The notes: a model not told the origin generated them from the sequence alone. Positions 1-9,882 are shown, counted from the first letter of the stretch. The stretch: DNA of 64,000 nt from Pedobacter duraquae (GCF_004362245.1 NZ_SNWM01000001.1:992001-1056000); one strand, 5' to 3'. Program-made: numbers and translations.

Positions 1-691
1 TCCTCATGCCATTTTTAGGCCAGCATATATTGAAAAGGTAATATGTCCCATTGATTTTGAATAACTGTGAGCCCTCGGCAGGCAAACCAACGGATGGCCC
101 TGCCACAAGGCTGGCATTTTCTATGAGGACCTGCGGAGTGCTGCCCGGTTTGATTCCCGATAAATCATCCGTTAATTCGACCATCAAAATTTTCCCCGCC
201 CCGTAGATCATGTATGCCTTTCCATCATCATCAAAAAACAAGGAGTGATCATGCAAAGCTGGGCTGAATGAGACTGCTTTCCATGGCCCTTTTTCAATGT
301 TTTTTGTGCTGTAAACATAAGTTTTCCCCGTGGTGCCAGAAAATGTACTTACATAGTAGATACCCTTGAAGTACCTGAGGCTGCTGGCCCAGGATCCTCT
401 GCCATAATCACTTTTACCATTTGATAAGGTGAGCGCATCTGAATTGCCAAGGGTGTCATAAGCATAACTGACAATCTTCCAATTGACCAGGTCTGTAGAC
501 TTCATGATGGGCAAACCAGGATTCATGTGCATAGTGGTACTGCTCATATAATAGACCTTACCAACCCTGATGATTGATAAATCAGGCACATCGGCAAAAA
601 TGATTGGGTTAGACGCTTTTTGAGCAGATGCATGTGTTGTACTAAGCAAAAAAGCAGTCAGGATTACAGTTATAAGTTTCAAGCAGTTCAT
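1..691 (-). CDS. GH43 family glycosidase (beta-xylosidase/arabinofuranosidase type), 3' end cut by window edge
   Basis: The minus-strand reading frame opens at the ATG complementary to 689-691 and stays open to base 1, so the C-terminus lies outside the window. It starts with a signal peptide (MNCLKLITVILTAFLLS, then SAQ). The mature part begins NPIIFADVPDLSIIRVG, the GH43 N-terminal strand whose Asp is the general base, followed by YYMSSTTMHMNPGLPIMKSTDLVNW, typical of two-domain GH43 enzymes near subfamilies 11/12. A second blade motif, HDHSLFFDDDGKAYMIYG, is also visible. Such enzymes remove xylose or arabinose from xylo-oligosaccharides in the periplasm. It is divergent from the operon starting at 932, with about 240 bp of shared promoter region between them. 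A TAnnTTTG box lies on the minus strand at 840-847, without a clear upstream TTG. Family assignment is firm; the exact activity is inferred. Confidence 0.85.
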   Translation of the reverse strand, partial: MNCLKLITVILTAFLLSTTHASAQKASNPIIFADVPDLSIIRVGKVYYMSSTTMHMNPGLPIMKSTDLVNWKIVSYAYDTLGNSDALTLSNGKSDYGRGSWASSLRYFKGIYYVSTFSGTTGKTYVYSTKNIEKGPWKAVSFSPALHDHSLFFDDDGKAYMIYGAGKILMVELTDDLSGIKPGSTPQVLIENASLVAGPSVGLPAEGSQLFKINGTYYLFNICWPKNGMR

Positions 692-931
692 AGCAGTCTA
701 GGTCGTTGAAGCCGTTAGATAAAGAGATTAGCTACTCAAAGCTATCTAGAAATTTTAGTCGGAAAGGTAAGTTTTGATCAAATAGATGGCAGGGATGTTA
801 GTCTTCAGACAATTTATAGCTATTTGACCCTAAAATATTCAAATGTATTAGTAAAATAACGATATCTACTAGTGGTAAGCGGGCAGGCTCGATACTTTAG
901 TATAAAATAAGCGAGCACCAAATATACTTTT

Positions 932-2299
932 ATGAACAAAAGATTTTCCTTTACAATCTGTCTTTTAACTCTGCTGATTTGTTCAGCAAAATTGATTTAT
1001 GCCGATCAGGTTATTGTTGGCTATCGCCACCTTGCAGATCCCGGAACGCTGGTCTATAACGGCCGTGTTTACCTCTATGCATCCAACGACGATGACAATA
1101 CTATGGAAAAGAATAGCGGCTATAAGATGAAATCCATTGTATGTGTTTCGAGTAGCGATATGAAAAACTGGACTGACCATGGGGTTGTATTTGAAGCACC
1201 ACGGGATGTAGATTGGGCAGGCAGGACCTGGGCTCCGGCAGCAGTGGCAAGAGATGGCAAAATCTTTCTGTATTTTGGTAATGGGGGAAACGGCATAGGG
1301 GTTGCAACTTCAAGTAGCCCTACAGCCCCTTTTAAAGATCCTATCGGCAAAAAACTAGTGGAAACTCAAACTCCTGGCGTATTGCCTGCGCCAAATATGT
1401 GGCTCTTTGATCCGATGACTTTTGTTGATGACGATGGTCAGGCCTACATGTATTTCGGCGGTAACGGCGATAACAATGTGCGTGTGATTAAACTCAACAG
1501 GGATATGATCAGTGTAGATGGACCGGCAACGTCAATTACTGCACCAGCATTTTTTGAGGCTTCCTGGATGCATAAACGCAACGGCATCTATTATTTCTCT
1601 TATTCTACCAATCCACGCGCACAAATGCGCATTGATTATATGATGAGTAAGAGCCCAACTACTGGCTTTACTTATGGAGGCGTAGTAGCTGCGCAGCCAC
1701 CAAACAATAATAACAACAACCACCAGGGTATTTTTGAATTTAATGGTAAATGGTATCATACTTACCATAACCGGGTAATTGCCTATCAGTCCAAAATTCC
1801 CACAGAATTCAAAAGAAATCTTGCGATCGAAAATCTGGAGTATAATGCCGATGGAACGATACAACAGGTTGCCTATACTGCCGATGGCGTAGCGCAGGTT
1901 GGCGGCTTGGATCCATATGTACGGGTGGAAGCCGAAACCATGAGCGCACAGCAGGGTGTAAAGACTGAATCTTCCACAAACGGAGGATTGGCTGTAACGG
2001 GCATCAAAAATGGAGATTGGATTAAGATCCAGGGTGTGGACTTTAAGAAAAATGGCGCAAAGAAATTTACAATAGCCGCTATCAACGCTGGCAAAGAAAC
2101 AAATTTAGAACTCCGCCTGGGTAGTGTTGAAGGAAAACTGTTGGCAACAGTCAGCATTCCCGCTTCAGGAGATCAACAGCGCTGGAAAGAATTGAGCTGC
2201 AAGGTAAATGGCGCTACAGGACAACAGGATCTATTTATCGTTGTCAAAGGTGCAGCAGATCCAGGCCTTAAACTAGATTGGTGGAAGTTTTCACATTAG
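932..2299 (+). CDS. GH43 arabinofuranosidase/xylosidase with C-terminal CBM6
   Basis: This is a secreted 455-residue enzyme with a signal peptide ending near SAKLIYA. The catalytic five-bladed propeller runs from about residue 25 to 320. The base Asp is in RHLADPGTLVYNGRVYLY, the middle Asp in LFDPMTFVDDDGQAYMYFGG and the acid Glu in FFEASWMHKRNGIYYFSYS. A poly-Asn run (about residues 260-266) precedes HQGIFEFNGKWYHTYHNR. Residues about 330-455 form a CBM6-type beta-sandwich (YVRVEAETM, NGDWIKI, LKLDWWKF). GH43-CBM6 proteins of Bacteroidota release arabinose or xylose from arabinoxylan side chains. It is the first gene of a plus-strand operon; the next gene starts 27 bp downstream. It resembles its neighbour in layout, suggesting an old duplication. 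Exact linkage specificity cannot be read from the sequence. Confidence 0.88.
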   Translation: MNKRFSFTICLLTLLICSAKLIYADQVIVGYRHLADPGTLVYNGRVYLYASNDDDNTMEKNSGYKMKSIVCVSSSDMKNWTDHGVVFEAPRDVDWAGRTWAPAAVARDGKIFLYFGNGGNGIGVATSSSPTAPFKDPIGKKLVETQTPGVLPAPNMWLFDPMTFVDDDGQAYMYFGGNGDNNVRVIKLNRDMISVDGPATSITAPAFFEASWMHKRNGIYYFSYSTNPRAQMRIDYMMSKSPTTGFTYGGVVAAQPPNNNNNNHQGIFEFNGKWYHTYHNRVIAYQSKIPTEFKRNLAIENLEYNADGTIQQVAYTADGVAQVGGLDPYVRVEAETMSAQQGVKTESSTNGGLAVTGIKNGDWIKIQGVDFKKNGAKKFTIAAINAGKETNLELRLGSVEGKLLATVSIPASGDQQRWKELSCKVNGATGQQDLFIVVKGAADPGLKLDWWKFSH

Positions 2300-2326
2300 C
2301 CGTAACTCAAACCTTAAACACATTAT

Positions 2327-3688
2327 ATGAATAAGTTCCTCCGCCTGGCGCTGATTATTTTAACGACTTGCGTTCATCAGCTGACCCATGCACAAAATCC
2401 AATCGTCCAGACGATCTATACAGCAGATCCTGCTCCAATGGTTTATAAAGACACTGTTTTCCTTTATACCGGTCATGATGAAGATAAATCTACCTGGTTT
2501 GTGATGAAGGACTGGCACGCCTATTCTACAGTCGACATGGTGAACTGGACAGACCGGGGAAGTCCCTTATCCCTGGCGAACTTTAGTTGGGCTAAAAAGG
2601 ACGCCTGGGCTGGCCAATGTATTTTTCGCAATGGAAAATTCTACTGGTATGTTCCGATGAACCAGTCGAACGGACAAGGAATGGCCCTCGGTGTTGCTGT
2701 TTCAGATACTCCTACAGGGCCGTTTAAAGATGCACTAGGCAAACCTTTGGTGCATAGCGGCAATGGCGACATTGACCCTTCGGTATTTATTGACGACGAC
2801 GGGCAGGCATATTTATACTGGGGAAATCCCTATCTCAAATATGTGAAGCTAAATCCAGACATGGTCTCCTATTCAGGGCAAGTGATAGAGGTTCCTTTAA
2901 ACCGGGATGGATTTCATGTACGTTATAAGGATGCCGATAAGCGGCCGTCAGCCTACGAAGAAGCACCCTGGATTTATAAACGTAAAGATTTATACTACCT
3001 GCTGTATGCAGCTGGTGGCGTACCGGAGCACCTAGCTTATTCGACCAGCAAGTCTGCAGCCGGCCCATGGCAATACCGGGATACGATCATGACCATCATT
3101 AAAAAAGGTGGCGCATTTACCAATCATCCAGGTGTAATAGATTACAATGGCAAGTCCTATTTCTTCTACCACAACGGTGCGCTGCCAGGAGGTGGCGGTT
3201 TTAACAGGTCTGTTGCCGTGGAGGAATTTAACTACCTTCCCGATGGTTCGATTCCCAGAATTGCAAATACGGTCGCGGGTGTAAAGCCGGTTAAGCATCT
3301 TAATCCTTATCAAATTACGCAGGCGGAAACCATTGCATGGCAATCAGGTGTAGAAACTGCGCAGGCAGATGACATTGGTATTTATGTAACCCAGATCAGT
3401 AACGGAGATTATATTAAGATCCGTAGTGTGGATCTGGGTAAAGGACCAAATTCGTTCGAAGCACGTGTGGCGGGCATGAGTCCGGGAGCAATTGAGGTTC
3501 GGCTAGACAGTCTGCAAGGAAGACTACTGAGTAAACTGATTGTAAAACCCGGTTCAAGTGAGGGGCAATGGACAACGCAGCTTGTTAAAATACGACATAA
3601 AGCAACAGGTGTACACGATCTGTTCCTGGTATTTAAGGGCGATACAGACCAATTATTCAATTTTGATTGGTGGAGGTTCAATAAATAA
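2327..3688 (+). CDS. GH43 glycosidase with C-terminal CBM6 (second copy)
   Basis: This is a 453-residue secreted protein with a signal peptide ending at HAQ. The GH43 propeller shows TADPAPMVYKDTVFLYTGHDED (base Asp), DIDPSVFIDDDGQAYLYWGNP (pKa-modulating Asp) and YEEAPWIYKRKDLYYLLYAAG (acid Glu). The C-terminal about 130 residues are a CBM6-like module (ITQAETIAWQSGVETA, NGDYIKIRSVDLG, FNFDWWRFNK). Domain order and length match the preceding gene, but the active-site surroundings differ enough to suggest a different side-chain linkage. It lies 27 bp after the previous gene and 34 bp before the next, so all are probably one transcript. The likely role is debranching of arabinoxylan or arabinan oligomers outside the cytoplasm. 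The family is firm; the substrate is inferred from the surrounding xylan locus. Confidence 0.88.
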   Translation: MNKFLRLALIILTTCVHQLTHAQNPIVQTIYTADPAPMVYKDTVFLYTGHDEDKSTWFVMKDWHAYSTVDMVNWTDRGSPLSLANFSWAKKDAWAGQCIFRNGKFYWYVPMNQSNGQGMALGVAVSDTPTGPFKDALGKPLVHSGNGDIDPSVFIDDDGQAYLYWGNPYLKYVKLNPDMVSYSGQVIEVPLNRDGFHVRYKDADKRPSAYEEAPWIYKRKDLYYLLYAAGGVPEHLAYSTSKSAAGPWQYRDTIMTIIKKGGAFTNHPGVIDYNGKSYFFYHNGALPGGGGFNRSVAVEEFNYLPDGSIPRIANTVAGVKPVKHLNPYQITQAETIAWQSGVETAQADDIGIYVTQISNGDYIKIRSVDLGKGPNSFEARVAGMSPGAIEVRLDSLQGRLLSKLIVKPGSSEGQWTTQLVKIRHKATGVHDLFLVFKGDTDQLFNFDWWRFNK

Positions 3689-3722
3689 CTATACTCGTGT
3701 GAATAAAAATAGCCAAATATCT

Positions 3723-6128
3723 ATGTATGTACCGATTAATTTTAAACGGGTAACAGAAATCGCCAGACTGGCGATCCTTGCGGGACTGCTTCTATCAAGC
3801 GCTGCTACCTATGCCCAAAGTAGTTTGTATCCAAACACTTTCCCGTTGAATAATGTGGTGATGTTGAAAGGCCCCTTTCAACACGCAAGAGACCTGAACA
3901 TCAATACCGTATTAGCTTATGATGCAGACAGGCTGCTCGCCGGCTACCGTAAACAAGCCGGCCTTCCGGAAAAAGCGAAATCTTATCCCAATTGGGATGG
4001 ACTTGATGGGCATATTGGCGGCCATTATCTCTCTGCATTAGCGCTAAATTACGCTGCAACGCACAATGCTGAATGCAAAAAGCGGATAGATTATGTAGTT
4101 GCTGAACTACGCGCCTGTCAGGAGGCAAATGGAGTTAACCATCCCGACTGGGGCACCGGCTATGTAGGTGCTGTTCCTAACAGTGCTGAAATTTGGAGCA
4201 CCTTGAAGCATGGCGATTTAAAAGCTTACAACTCGGCTTGGGTACCATGGTATAACGTACATAAAATGTTTGCGGGATTGAGAGATGCCTGGACCTACAC
4301 ACAAAATGAGGAGGCCAGGAAGATATTCCTGAACTTCTGCGACTGGGCTATTCAAATTACTGCGTCGCTTTCCGACCAGCAGATGCAAGCTATGCTGAAT
4401 CAGGAACATGGTGGCATGAACGAGCTCTTTGCTGATGCCTACCAAATTAAGAAGGATCCGAAATATCTAACAGCTGCCAAAAGATTTTCACATCAGGCGC
4501 TGCTGATTCCATTGGTGGCAGGAAAGGATAATTTAGATAACAAACATGCAAACACGCAAGTACCTAAGGCAATAGGTTTTGAACGTATCGGCGAGTTGAG
4601 TAATGACTCAAGTTATCTGAAAGCAGGAAGTTTCTTTTGGGAAACTGTGGCTAATAACCGTAGCCTCGCCTTTGGCGGCAATAGCAGAAGAGAATTTTTC
4701 CCATCAAAATCTGCCGGTATGGATTTCATAAATGATGTGGAAGGCCCGGAGACCTGCAATTCTTATAACATGCTAAAGCTTACCGAGGATCTTTTCAGGA
4801 TGCACCCCTCGGCAAAGTATGCAGACTTCTACGAACGCACCATGTTTAACCATATCCTATCCACCCAGCATCCAACACATGGAGGATACGTTTATTTTAC
4901 CCCGGCAAGACCACGACATTACCGTGTATATTCTGCACCTAATCAGGCGATGTGGTGTTGTGTAGGCAGTGGAATGGAAAATCACAGTAAGTACAACCAA
5001 TTTATTTATACCCATGTTGGCGATTCGTTATTTGTAAACCTGTTTGTTGCCTCAGAACTTAACTGGAAAGAAAAAGGAATAACATGGAGACAGCAAACTA
5101 ATTTTCCCGAAGAAGAAAAGACCTCGTTTGTTGTTACCGCCGGATCCGCCCGTCTTAATCTGATGATCCGGTATCCATCCTGGGTAGCTAAGGGAGCGCT
5201 CAAAATCACGGTTAATGGAAAGAACGTAGCCTACACCAATCAGCCCTCTTCTTATATTGCGATCAACAGATTATGGAAAAAAGGAGATGTGGTGCATGTA
5301 TCACTACCTATGCAAAACCACATCGAGTATCTTCCTAACGAAGCTGAATACGTGGCATTTATGCGTGGACCGATTTTGTTGGCCGCAAAAACGGGTGCTG
5401 AGAACCTAGATGGATTAGTTGCCGGGGATAGCAGATGGGGTCACATCGCTTCAGGACCGAAGTTAGCGTTAAACCAGGCTCCGATTATCGTGGAAGATCA
5501 GATCTCCGATTTGCCTGAAAAATTACAACCTGTAGCTGGACGGCCGATGCACTTTACGCCAGCGATGAACCTAAAGAATAACAATGGATTAGAGTTAGAA
5601 CCGTTTTACAAAATTCATGATAGCCGGTACCAAATGTACTGGTTATCATTGAGCAGTGGCCAATACCAAAGCCGGATGGACTCTATAGCAGCGGCTGAAA
5701 AAGAAAACATAGCCTTACAAAAAAGAACCGTAGACTATGTAGCTCCTGGAGAGCAACAACCAGAAGCTGACCACTTCATTCAACAAAGCAACTCCAATAG
5801 CGGCAATTCATTCGGTGATTTTTGGCGGTCTGCCTCAGGCACAGGTTACTTTAGCTATCAGCTTGCAACAAAAAACGAACAGCAATTGACGTTGTTGCTG
5901 CGCTATCGCAGGCCAGAATCTGGAGATACTAAATTCGATATCTATATCGATGAGGATAAGTTGACCACAGTAACGCAGATGCCTGCTACCTCAAAGCAAT
6001 TGATGCAGGTTTCGTTCCCTATTCCGGAGGCATTTTTAAAAGGCAAAGCTACTATCCGCGTGAAATTTCAGGGCAGCCAGGGAAATGTTGCCGGTCCGGT
6101 CTACCATATCCGCCTGCTTAAGCCATAA
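3723..6128 (+). CDS. GH127/GH146 beta-L-arabinofuranosidase (DUF1680 family)
   Basis: The longest frame opens at 3558 inside the previous gene. The ATG at 3723 is preferred because it starts a signal peptide (MYVPINFKRVTEIARLAILA, cleaved near YAQSS) and leaves a 34-bp gap. The 801-residue product has the (alpha/alpha)6 core of the DUF1680 family. In the studied Bifidobacterium enzyme HypBA1, one Glu and three Cys bind zinc. The equivalent cluster is visible here: E343 and C345 in EGPETCNSYNMLKL, and C412-C413 in MWCCVGSGMENHSKY. The C-terminal about 250 residues are beta-sandwich domains usual in the longer Bacteroidota members. The reaction is hydrolysis of beta-L-arabinofuranosides, for example on plant glycoproteins or rare hemicellulose side chains. 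Assignment to GH127 versus GH146 is uncertain. Confidence 0.88.
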   Translation: MYVPINFKRVTEIARLAILAGLLLSSAATYAQSSLYPNTFPLNNVVMLKGPFQHARDLNINTVLAYDADRLLAGYRKQAGLPEKAKSYPNWDGLDGHIGGHYLSALALNYAATHNAECKKRIDYVVAELRACQEANGVNHPDWGTGYVGAVPNSAEIWSTLKHGDLKAYNSAWVPWYNVHKMFAGLRDAWTYTQNEEARKIFLNFCDWAIQITASLSDQQMQAMLNQEHGGMNELFADAYQIKKDPKYLTAAKRFSHQALLIPLVAGKDNLDNKHANTQVPKAIGFERIGELSNDSSYLKAGSFFWETVANNRSLAFGGNSRREFFPSKSAGMDFINDVEGPETCNSYNMLKLTEDLFRMHPSAKYADFYERTMFNHILSTQHPTHGGYVYFTPARPRHYRVYSAPNQAMWCCVGSGMENHSKYNQFIYTHVGDSLFVNLFVASELNWKEKGITWRQQTNFPEEEKTSFVVTAGSARLNLMIRYPSWVAKGALKITVNGKNVAYTNQPSSYIAINRLWKKGDVVHVSLPMQNHIEYLPNEAEYVAFMRGPILLAAKTGAENLDGLVAGDSRWGHIASGPKLALNQAPIIVEDQISDLPEKLQPVAGRPMHFTPAMNLKNNNGLELEPFYKIHDSRYQMYWLSLSSGQYQSRMDSIAAAEKENIALQKRTVDYVAPGEQQPEADHFIQQSNSNSGNSFGDFWRSASGTGYFSYQLATKNEQQLTLLLRYRRPESGDTKFDIYIDEDKLTTVTQMPATSKQLMQVSFPIPEAFLKGKATIRVKFQGSQGNVAGPVYHIRLLKP

Positions 6129-6163
6129 ATTACAAATGTACACCTCATGACAAAAACAAACCT

Positions 6164-8095
6164 ATGAAACCCTTTTTTACAATAGCACTAATCCTGATAT
6201 CTCTGTTTAGTCGCGCACAATCTGTTTACACCGTTGCGAGTCCAAACAAAAAAATTGTCCTGACTTGCGATATGAATTCCATGAGCTACACTGTTGCTTA
6301 TGATGCCAAAACAGTACTGCGCAACTCAAGGCTGGGCCTGATCAGGGCAGACCAGGATTTCTCCAAAACATTAAAGGTAGTGAAGGTCTCCAATCCTTCA
6401 CCAATTACAGACAGCTATACAATGGTTAATGCTAAGCGCAGCCATATTACCTATCGTGCCACGCAAAGGATCATTGAAACTGAGGCAAGCAGTGGAAAAA
6501 GAATGAACATCATTTTCAGAGTTTCGGATGATGGTGTTGCCTTGCAGTACGAATTTCCCGAGCACAGTTCAGACATTAAAAAAATTACTGCGGAGGCTAC
6601 AACCTTTCACTTCTTGGATGGTACCCGGGCATGGCTGCAGCCTAAGGCACAGGCCCAAACCGGATTTGAGCATACCAATCCTTCTTATGAAGATTATTAC
6701 CAGAGTAATATCCCTACCGGCACGCCGTCGCCTGGCTCTAACGGCTGGGTCTACCCCGCTTTATTTAAGAGTGGCGACATCTGGATAATGATCACCGAGG
6801 CTGCACTGGGCACCGGATACAGTGGCACCTCATTACAACAGCATGCTCCGGATAGTGAATATAAGATCAACTTCCCACAGCCTGCCGAGGTATTTACAAA
6901 TGGCAAGGCTACGTTGATGCCAGAATCTATACTTCCCTGGAAATCTCCATGGCGTATCATTGCTCTCGGCGACCTAAAGACTATAGCAGAGTCTACACTT
7001 GGAACAGACCTTGCGTTGCCTCAGAAAAAAATGGACTTTTCTTTTGTAAAGCCCGGCAAAGCATCCTGGAGCTGGATCTTAAAAAAGGATGATTCAACAG
7101 TCTACCATGTTCAGAAAAAATATATTGATCTGGCTGCTAATATGAAATGGAACTATTGTTTACTCGACGCCAATTGGGATCAGTTAATCGGTTACGATTC
7201 TGTAAAAATATTGGCTGACTATGCCAAAAAAAAGGATGTTGGGTTATTATTATGGTATAATTCGGCTGGAAGCTGGAACACGGTCAAATTCACACCAAAA
7301 GATAAACTGCTCACGCATGCCGATAGAATGGCTGAGTTTGCCAGATTGCGTGCTATGGGTATTAAGGGATTAAAGATAGACTTCTTTGCCGGAGATGGAC
7401 AGTCGATGATGAACTATTATCACGATATACTGGAAGACGCAGCAAGTAATCAATTAATGGTTAACTTCCATGGAGCTACCCTGCCACGTGGCTTGCAGCG
7501 TACCTATCCCAACCTTATGACCACGGAAGCTGTTCACGGCTACGAGATGATCACCTTTTCTCAGGGTGCGGCAAACCGGGCACCAGAGCATATGGCACTC
7601 AATGCACTGATCCGCAATAATTTCGATCCTATGGATTTCACTCCCATGAATCTCTACAGAATTCCTAATATTAAAAGGGCTACAACCCCGGCTTTCGAAC
7701 TCGCTACAGCAGTCGTATTTTTATCCGGCATCCAACATTATGCAGAAAGTCCGGAAGGAATGAGCCATGTTTCAGAACCGGTAAAAGACTTTTTAAGAAC
7801 GCTGCCTGATAGCTGGGACGATGTTAGGTTCATTGATGCTGACCCAGGAAAATCGTTTATATTAGCCAGACAATCTGGAAATAAATGGTACGTAGCAGGA
7901 TTGAATGCAGAGAACAAGGATAAGAACTTTAAGCTCGACCTTTCTTTCCTTAAGGGCCATACCGGCAGCCTGATTACCTCTGTAAGCGGTAGTACTAAAG
8001 ATCCTGATTTTGCTGTTGGGCGTATTAAAGGAAGTAAAGCGGTGTCAATCGATGTACATGGGAATGACGGATTTGTAATCGTGTTTGACAAATAA
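6164..8095 (+). CDS. GH97 glycoside hydrolase, retaining type (alpha-galactosidase or beta-L-arabinopyranosidase)
   Basis: This 643-residue secreted protein has a signal peptide ending SRAQS. It shows GH97 order: an N-terminal beta-supersandwich (about 20-270), a TIM barrel (about 280-530, starting KPGKASWSWIL) and a C-terminal beta domain. GH97 splits into inverting enzymes (SusB-like alpha-glucosidases, paired Glu bases) and retaining enzymes with an Asp nucleophile. Here GLKIDFFAGDGQ places Asp at about residue 406, and TTEAVHGYE supplies Glu at about 455 as likely acid/base, so the retaining group fits. Known retaining members act on alpha-galactosides or beta-L-arabinopyranosides, both of which decorate complex arabinoxylans. 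It is the last gene of the 932-8095 operon, facing the symporter gene across a shared hairpin. The mechanism class is an inference from the motif. Confidence 0.87.
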   Translation: MKPFFTIALILISLFSRAQSVYTVASPNKKIVLTCDMNSMSYTVAYDAKTVLRNSRLGLIRADQDFSKTLKVVKVSNPSPITDSYTMVNAKRSHITYRATQRIIETEASSGKRMNIIFRVSDDGVALQYEFPEHSSDIKKITAEATTFHFLDGTRAWLQPKAQAQTGFEHTNPSYEDYYQSNIPTGTPSPGSNGWVYPALFKSGDIWIMITEAALGTGYSGTSLQQHAPDSEYKINFPQPAEVFTNGKATLMPESILPWKSPWRIIALGDLKTIAESTLGTDLALPQKKMDFSFVKPGKASWSWILKKDDSTVYHVQKKYIDLAANMKWNYCLLDANWDQLIGYDSVKILADYAKKKDVGLLLWYNSAGSWNTVKFTPKDKLLTHADRMAEFARLRAMGIKGLKIDFFAGDGQSMMNYYHDILEDAASNQLMVNFHGATLPRGLQRTYPNLMTTEAVHGYEMITFSQGAANRAPEHMALNALIRNNFDPMDFTPMNLYRIPNIKRATTPAFELATAVVFLSGIQHYAESPEGMSHVSEPVKDFLRTLPDSWDDVRFIDADPGKSFILARQSGNKWYVAGLNAENKDKNFKLDLSFLKGHTGSLITSVSGSTKDPDFAVGRIKGSKAVSIDVHGNDGFVIVFDK

Positions 8096-8101
8096 TATTA
8101 A

Positions 8102-8139
8102 CCTGTCATCACCCCTAAATATTTAGAGGTGATGACAGG
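8102..8139. terminator. Long near-perfect palindrome between convergent genes
   Basis: A 38-bp inverted repeat, broken only by one C/A mismatch, lies between the stop of the GH97 gene and the stop of the convergent symporter gene. Outer arms are CCTGTCATCACC and its complement; the centre is CTAAATATTTAG. There is no long T-run on either strand. It is probably a bidirectional transcription end or mRNA 3' stabiliser. Confidence 0.6.
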
Positions 8140-8159
8140 GTTATCCTGGTAATTAGGAA

Positions 8160-9842
8160 TTACCAGAAGTAAGCATAAAGTGCTGTTAGCATAACGATGA
8201 CAAGGGCTGCTCCGAAAGCAAAACGATTGTTAACCTTGAACATGCTGCTATCGATTTCCAATCCGTTCGTTTGTTTACCTCTGGCATGATCTATCAAACT
8301 AATGATTACCATTCCAATTACCGCTATCACGAACACAAAGCCCATACGGTCTAAGAAAGGTATTTCATACAATAAACTTCCGTCCTTTTGCGCTACAAGA
8401 GAGGAGAATCCTGAAGAAGCTAAAAATTTAAGGTCCGCAAACCTGGGTAAAAACTTAAAGAATACCGAAAGCGCAAATCCGCCAACCGTAGCAAACATCG
8501 CAGCGTTTGAGCTCGTCTTTTTCCAGAAAAAGCCTAGAATAAACATGGCAAAGATCCCCGGACTTACAAAACCGGTATACTCCTGGATAAACTCAAACCC
8601 TCCTTTCTTATCTATTCCAAGAAATGGAGCGATGATAACAGCCAGAACCATGGCTACAACAACCACTATTTTACCAACTTTAACCAATTTCTGTTCACTG
8701 GCGTTGATATCAATTTTCTTTTTAAAAATATCAAGTGTAAAGATGGTGGCGATACTATTTACCTTACCAGCTAAAGACGCTACGACAGCTGCAGTTAAAG
8801 CCGCAAAAGACAGCCCTTTTAGTCCGGCAGGCAGCAAATTGAGAAGTACAGGATAAGCTTTATCGGGATTGAGCTCTCCATTTTGAAGCATTTCAGTTCT
8901 CAGTCCACCTTTCATGTAAATTACATAAGCGGCAATCCCTGGCAGTACAACAATAACTGGCATCAGTAATTTCAAAAATGCGGCGAACAATATTCCACTA
9001 CGCGCGGTTTTTAGATCGGCGCCAAGGGCACGCTGGGTGATGTATTGGTTACAGCCCCAATAATTTAAGTTAACAATCCACATACCGCCAAGTAACACCG
9101 TTAGCCCAGGTAAACTTGGAAAGTTTGAGTTCTCCTTTTTGAGGATCATATGAAAGTGGTCATTAGACTGGCTCATCATATAATTGAAGCCATTAACCAC
9201 GCCGTCCTGTCCGTTCAGTTCAGCTACTCTACCCAGAGCGAGATAAGTTGTAACCAAGCCACCGAGAATCAGGAACATTACCTGAATAACATCGGTGTAA
9301 CCGATAACCTTCATTCCGCCCAGTGCGATAATAATAGAGAACACAGCGAGCCCGTACATGCATAACGTGGTATCGATACCCGAAATGCCGTTAATCGCCA
9401 GGGCACCGAGGTATAAGATAGACGTGAGGTTTACAATAACGTATAACATCAGCCAGAAAACGGCCATAATCATAGCCACGGTTTCGTTATACCGCTGCTG
9501 TAAAAACTGCGGCATGGTATAGATCTTATTTTTAAGATATACAGGTATAAAAAATACAGCTACGATAATTAGCGTGAGCGCGGCCATCCATTCGTAAGTT
9601 GCTATGGCGAGTCCCATTTTAAACCCGTTTCCGCTCATGGCAATAAATTGCTCTGAAGATATATTCGAGGCGATCAGTGAAGTACCTATTGCCCACCACG
9701 TTAAAGATCCTTCAGCTAAAAAATAATCATGGGAGGCAGAAACTGCCTTTTTCTTTTTACGGTAGATCCACCATCCGTACATGGCAACGATTAAAAAGTA
9801 AACTAGAAATACGATGTAATCCTTGAAGTCTAAACTGTTCAT
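8160..9842 (-). CDS. Sodium/solute symporter (SSS family), sugar transporter
   Basis: This 560-residue, very hydrophobic protein has about 14 predicted membrane helices and no signal peptide, so it sits in the inner membrane. The N-terminus (DYIVFLVYFLIVAMYGWWIYRKKK, then DYFLAEGSLTWWAIGTSLIASNISSEQFIAMSG) is the hallmark of the SGLT-like sodium/sugar symporters of solute:sodium symporter family 5. Helix TM6-like residues LNYWGCNQYITQRALGADL are also conserved there. It is the last gene of a minus-strand unit after the GH43 beta-xylosidase, 40 bp upstream of it. It probably imports the xylose or arabinose freed in the periplasm by the locus. The sugar is inferred from context; the family is certain. 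Confidence 0.9.
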   Translation of the reverse strand: MNSLDFKDYIVFLVYFLIVAMYGWWIYRKKKKAVSASHDYFLAEGSLTWWAIGTSLIASNISSEQFIAMSGNGFKMGLAIATYEWMAALTLIIVAVFFIPVYLKNKIYTMPQFLQQRYNETVAMIMAVFWLMLYVIVNLTSILYLGALAINGISGIDTTLCMYGLAVFSIIIALGGMKVIGYTDVIQVMFLILGGLVTTYLALGRVAELNGQDGVVNGFNYMMSQSNDHFHMILKKENSNFPSLPGLTVLLGGMWIVNLNYWGCNQYITQRALGADLKTARSGILFAAFLKLLMPVIVVLPGIAAYVIYMKGGLRTEMLQNGELNPDKAYPVLLNLLPAGLKGLSFAALTAAVVASLAGKVNSIATIFTLDIFKKKIDINASEQKLVKVGKIVVVVAMVLAVIIAPFLGIDKKGGFEFIQEYTGFVSPGIFAMFILGFFWKKTSSNAAMFATVGGFALSVFFKFLPRFADLKFLASSGFSSLVAQKDGSLLYEIPFLDRMGFVFVIAVIGMVIISLIDHARGKQTNGLEIDSSMFKVNNRFAFGAALVIVMLTALYAYFW

Positions 9843-9882
9843 ATTTGGGTTTTATTTGGTTGGTTTTTTTTGTAATAGCATT

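Noticed and set aside
1700..1725. Poly-Asn codon run as a slippage or frameshift site
   Set aside because: The GH43 frame and motifs continue intact on both sides, and mixed AAT/AAC codons make slippage unlikely.
3558..3722. Upstream extension of the GH127 reading frame
   Set aside because: It overlaps the previous gene by more than 100 bp, and the signal peptide begins only at ATG 3723.
8302..8856. 184-codon plus-strand frame inside the symporter gene
   Set aside because: It is the antisense shadow of a well-supported transporter and shows no family features.
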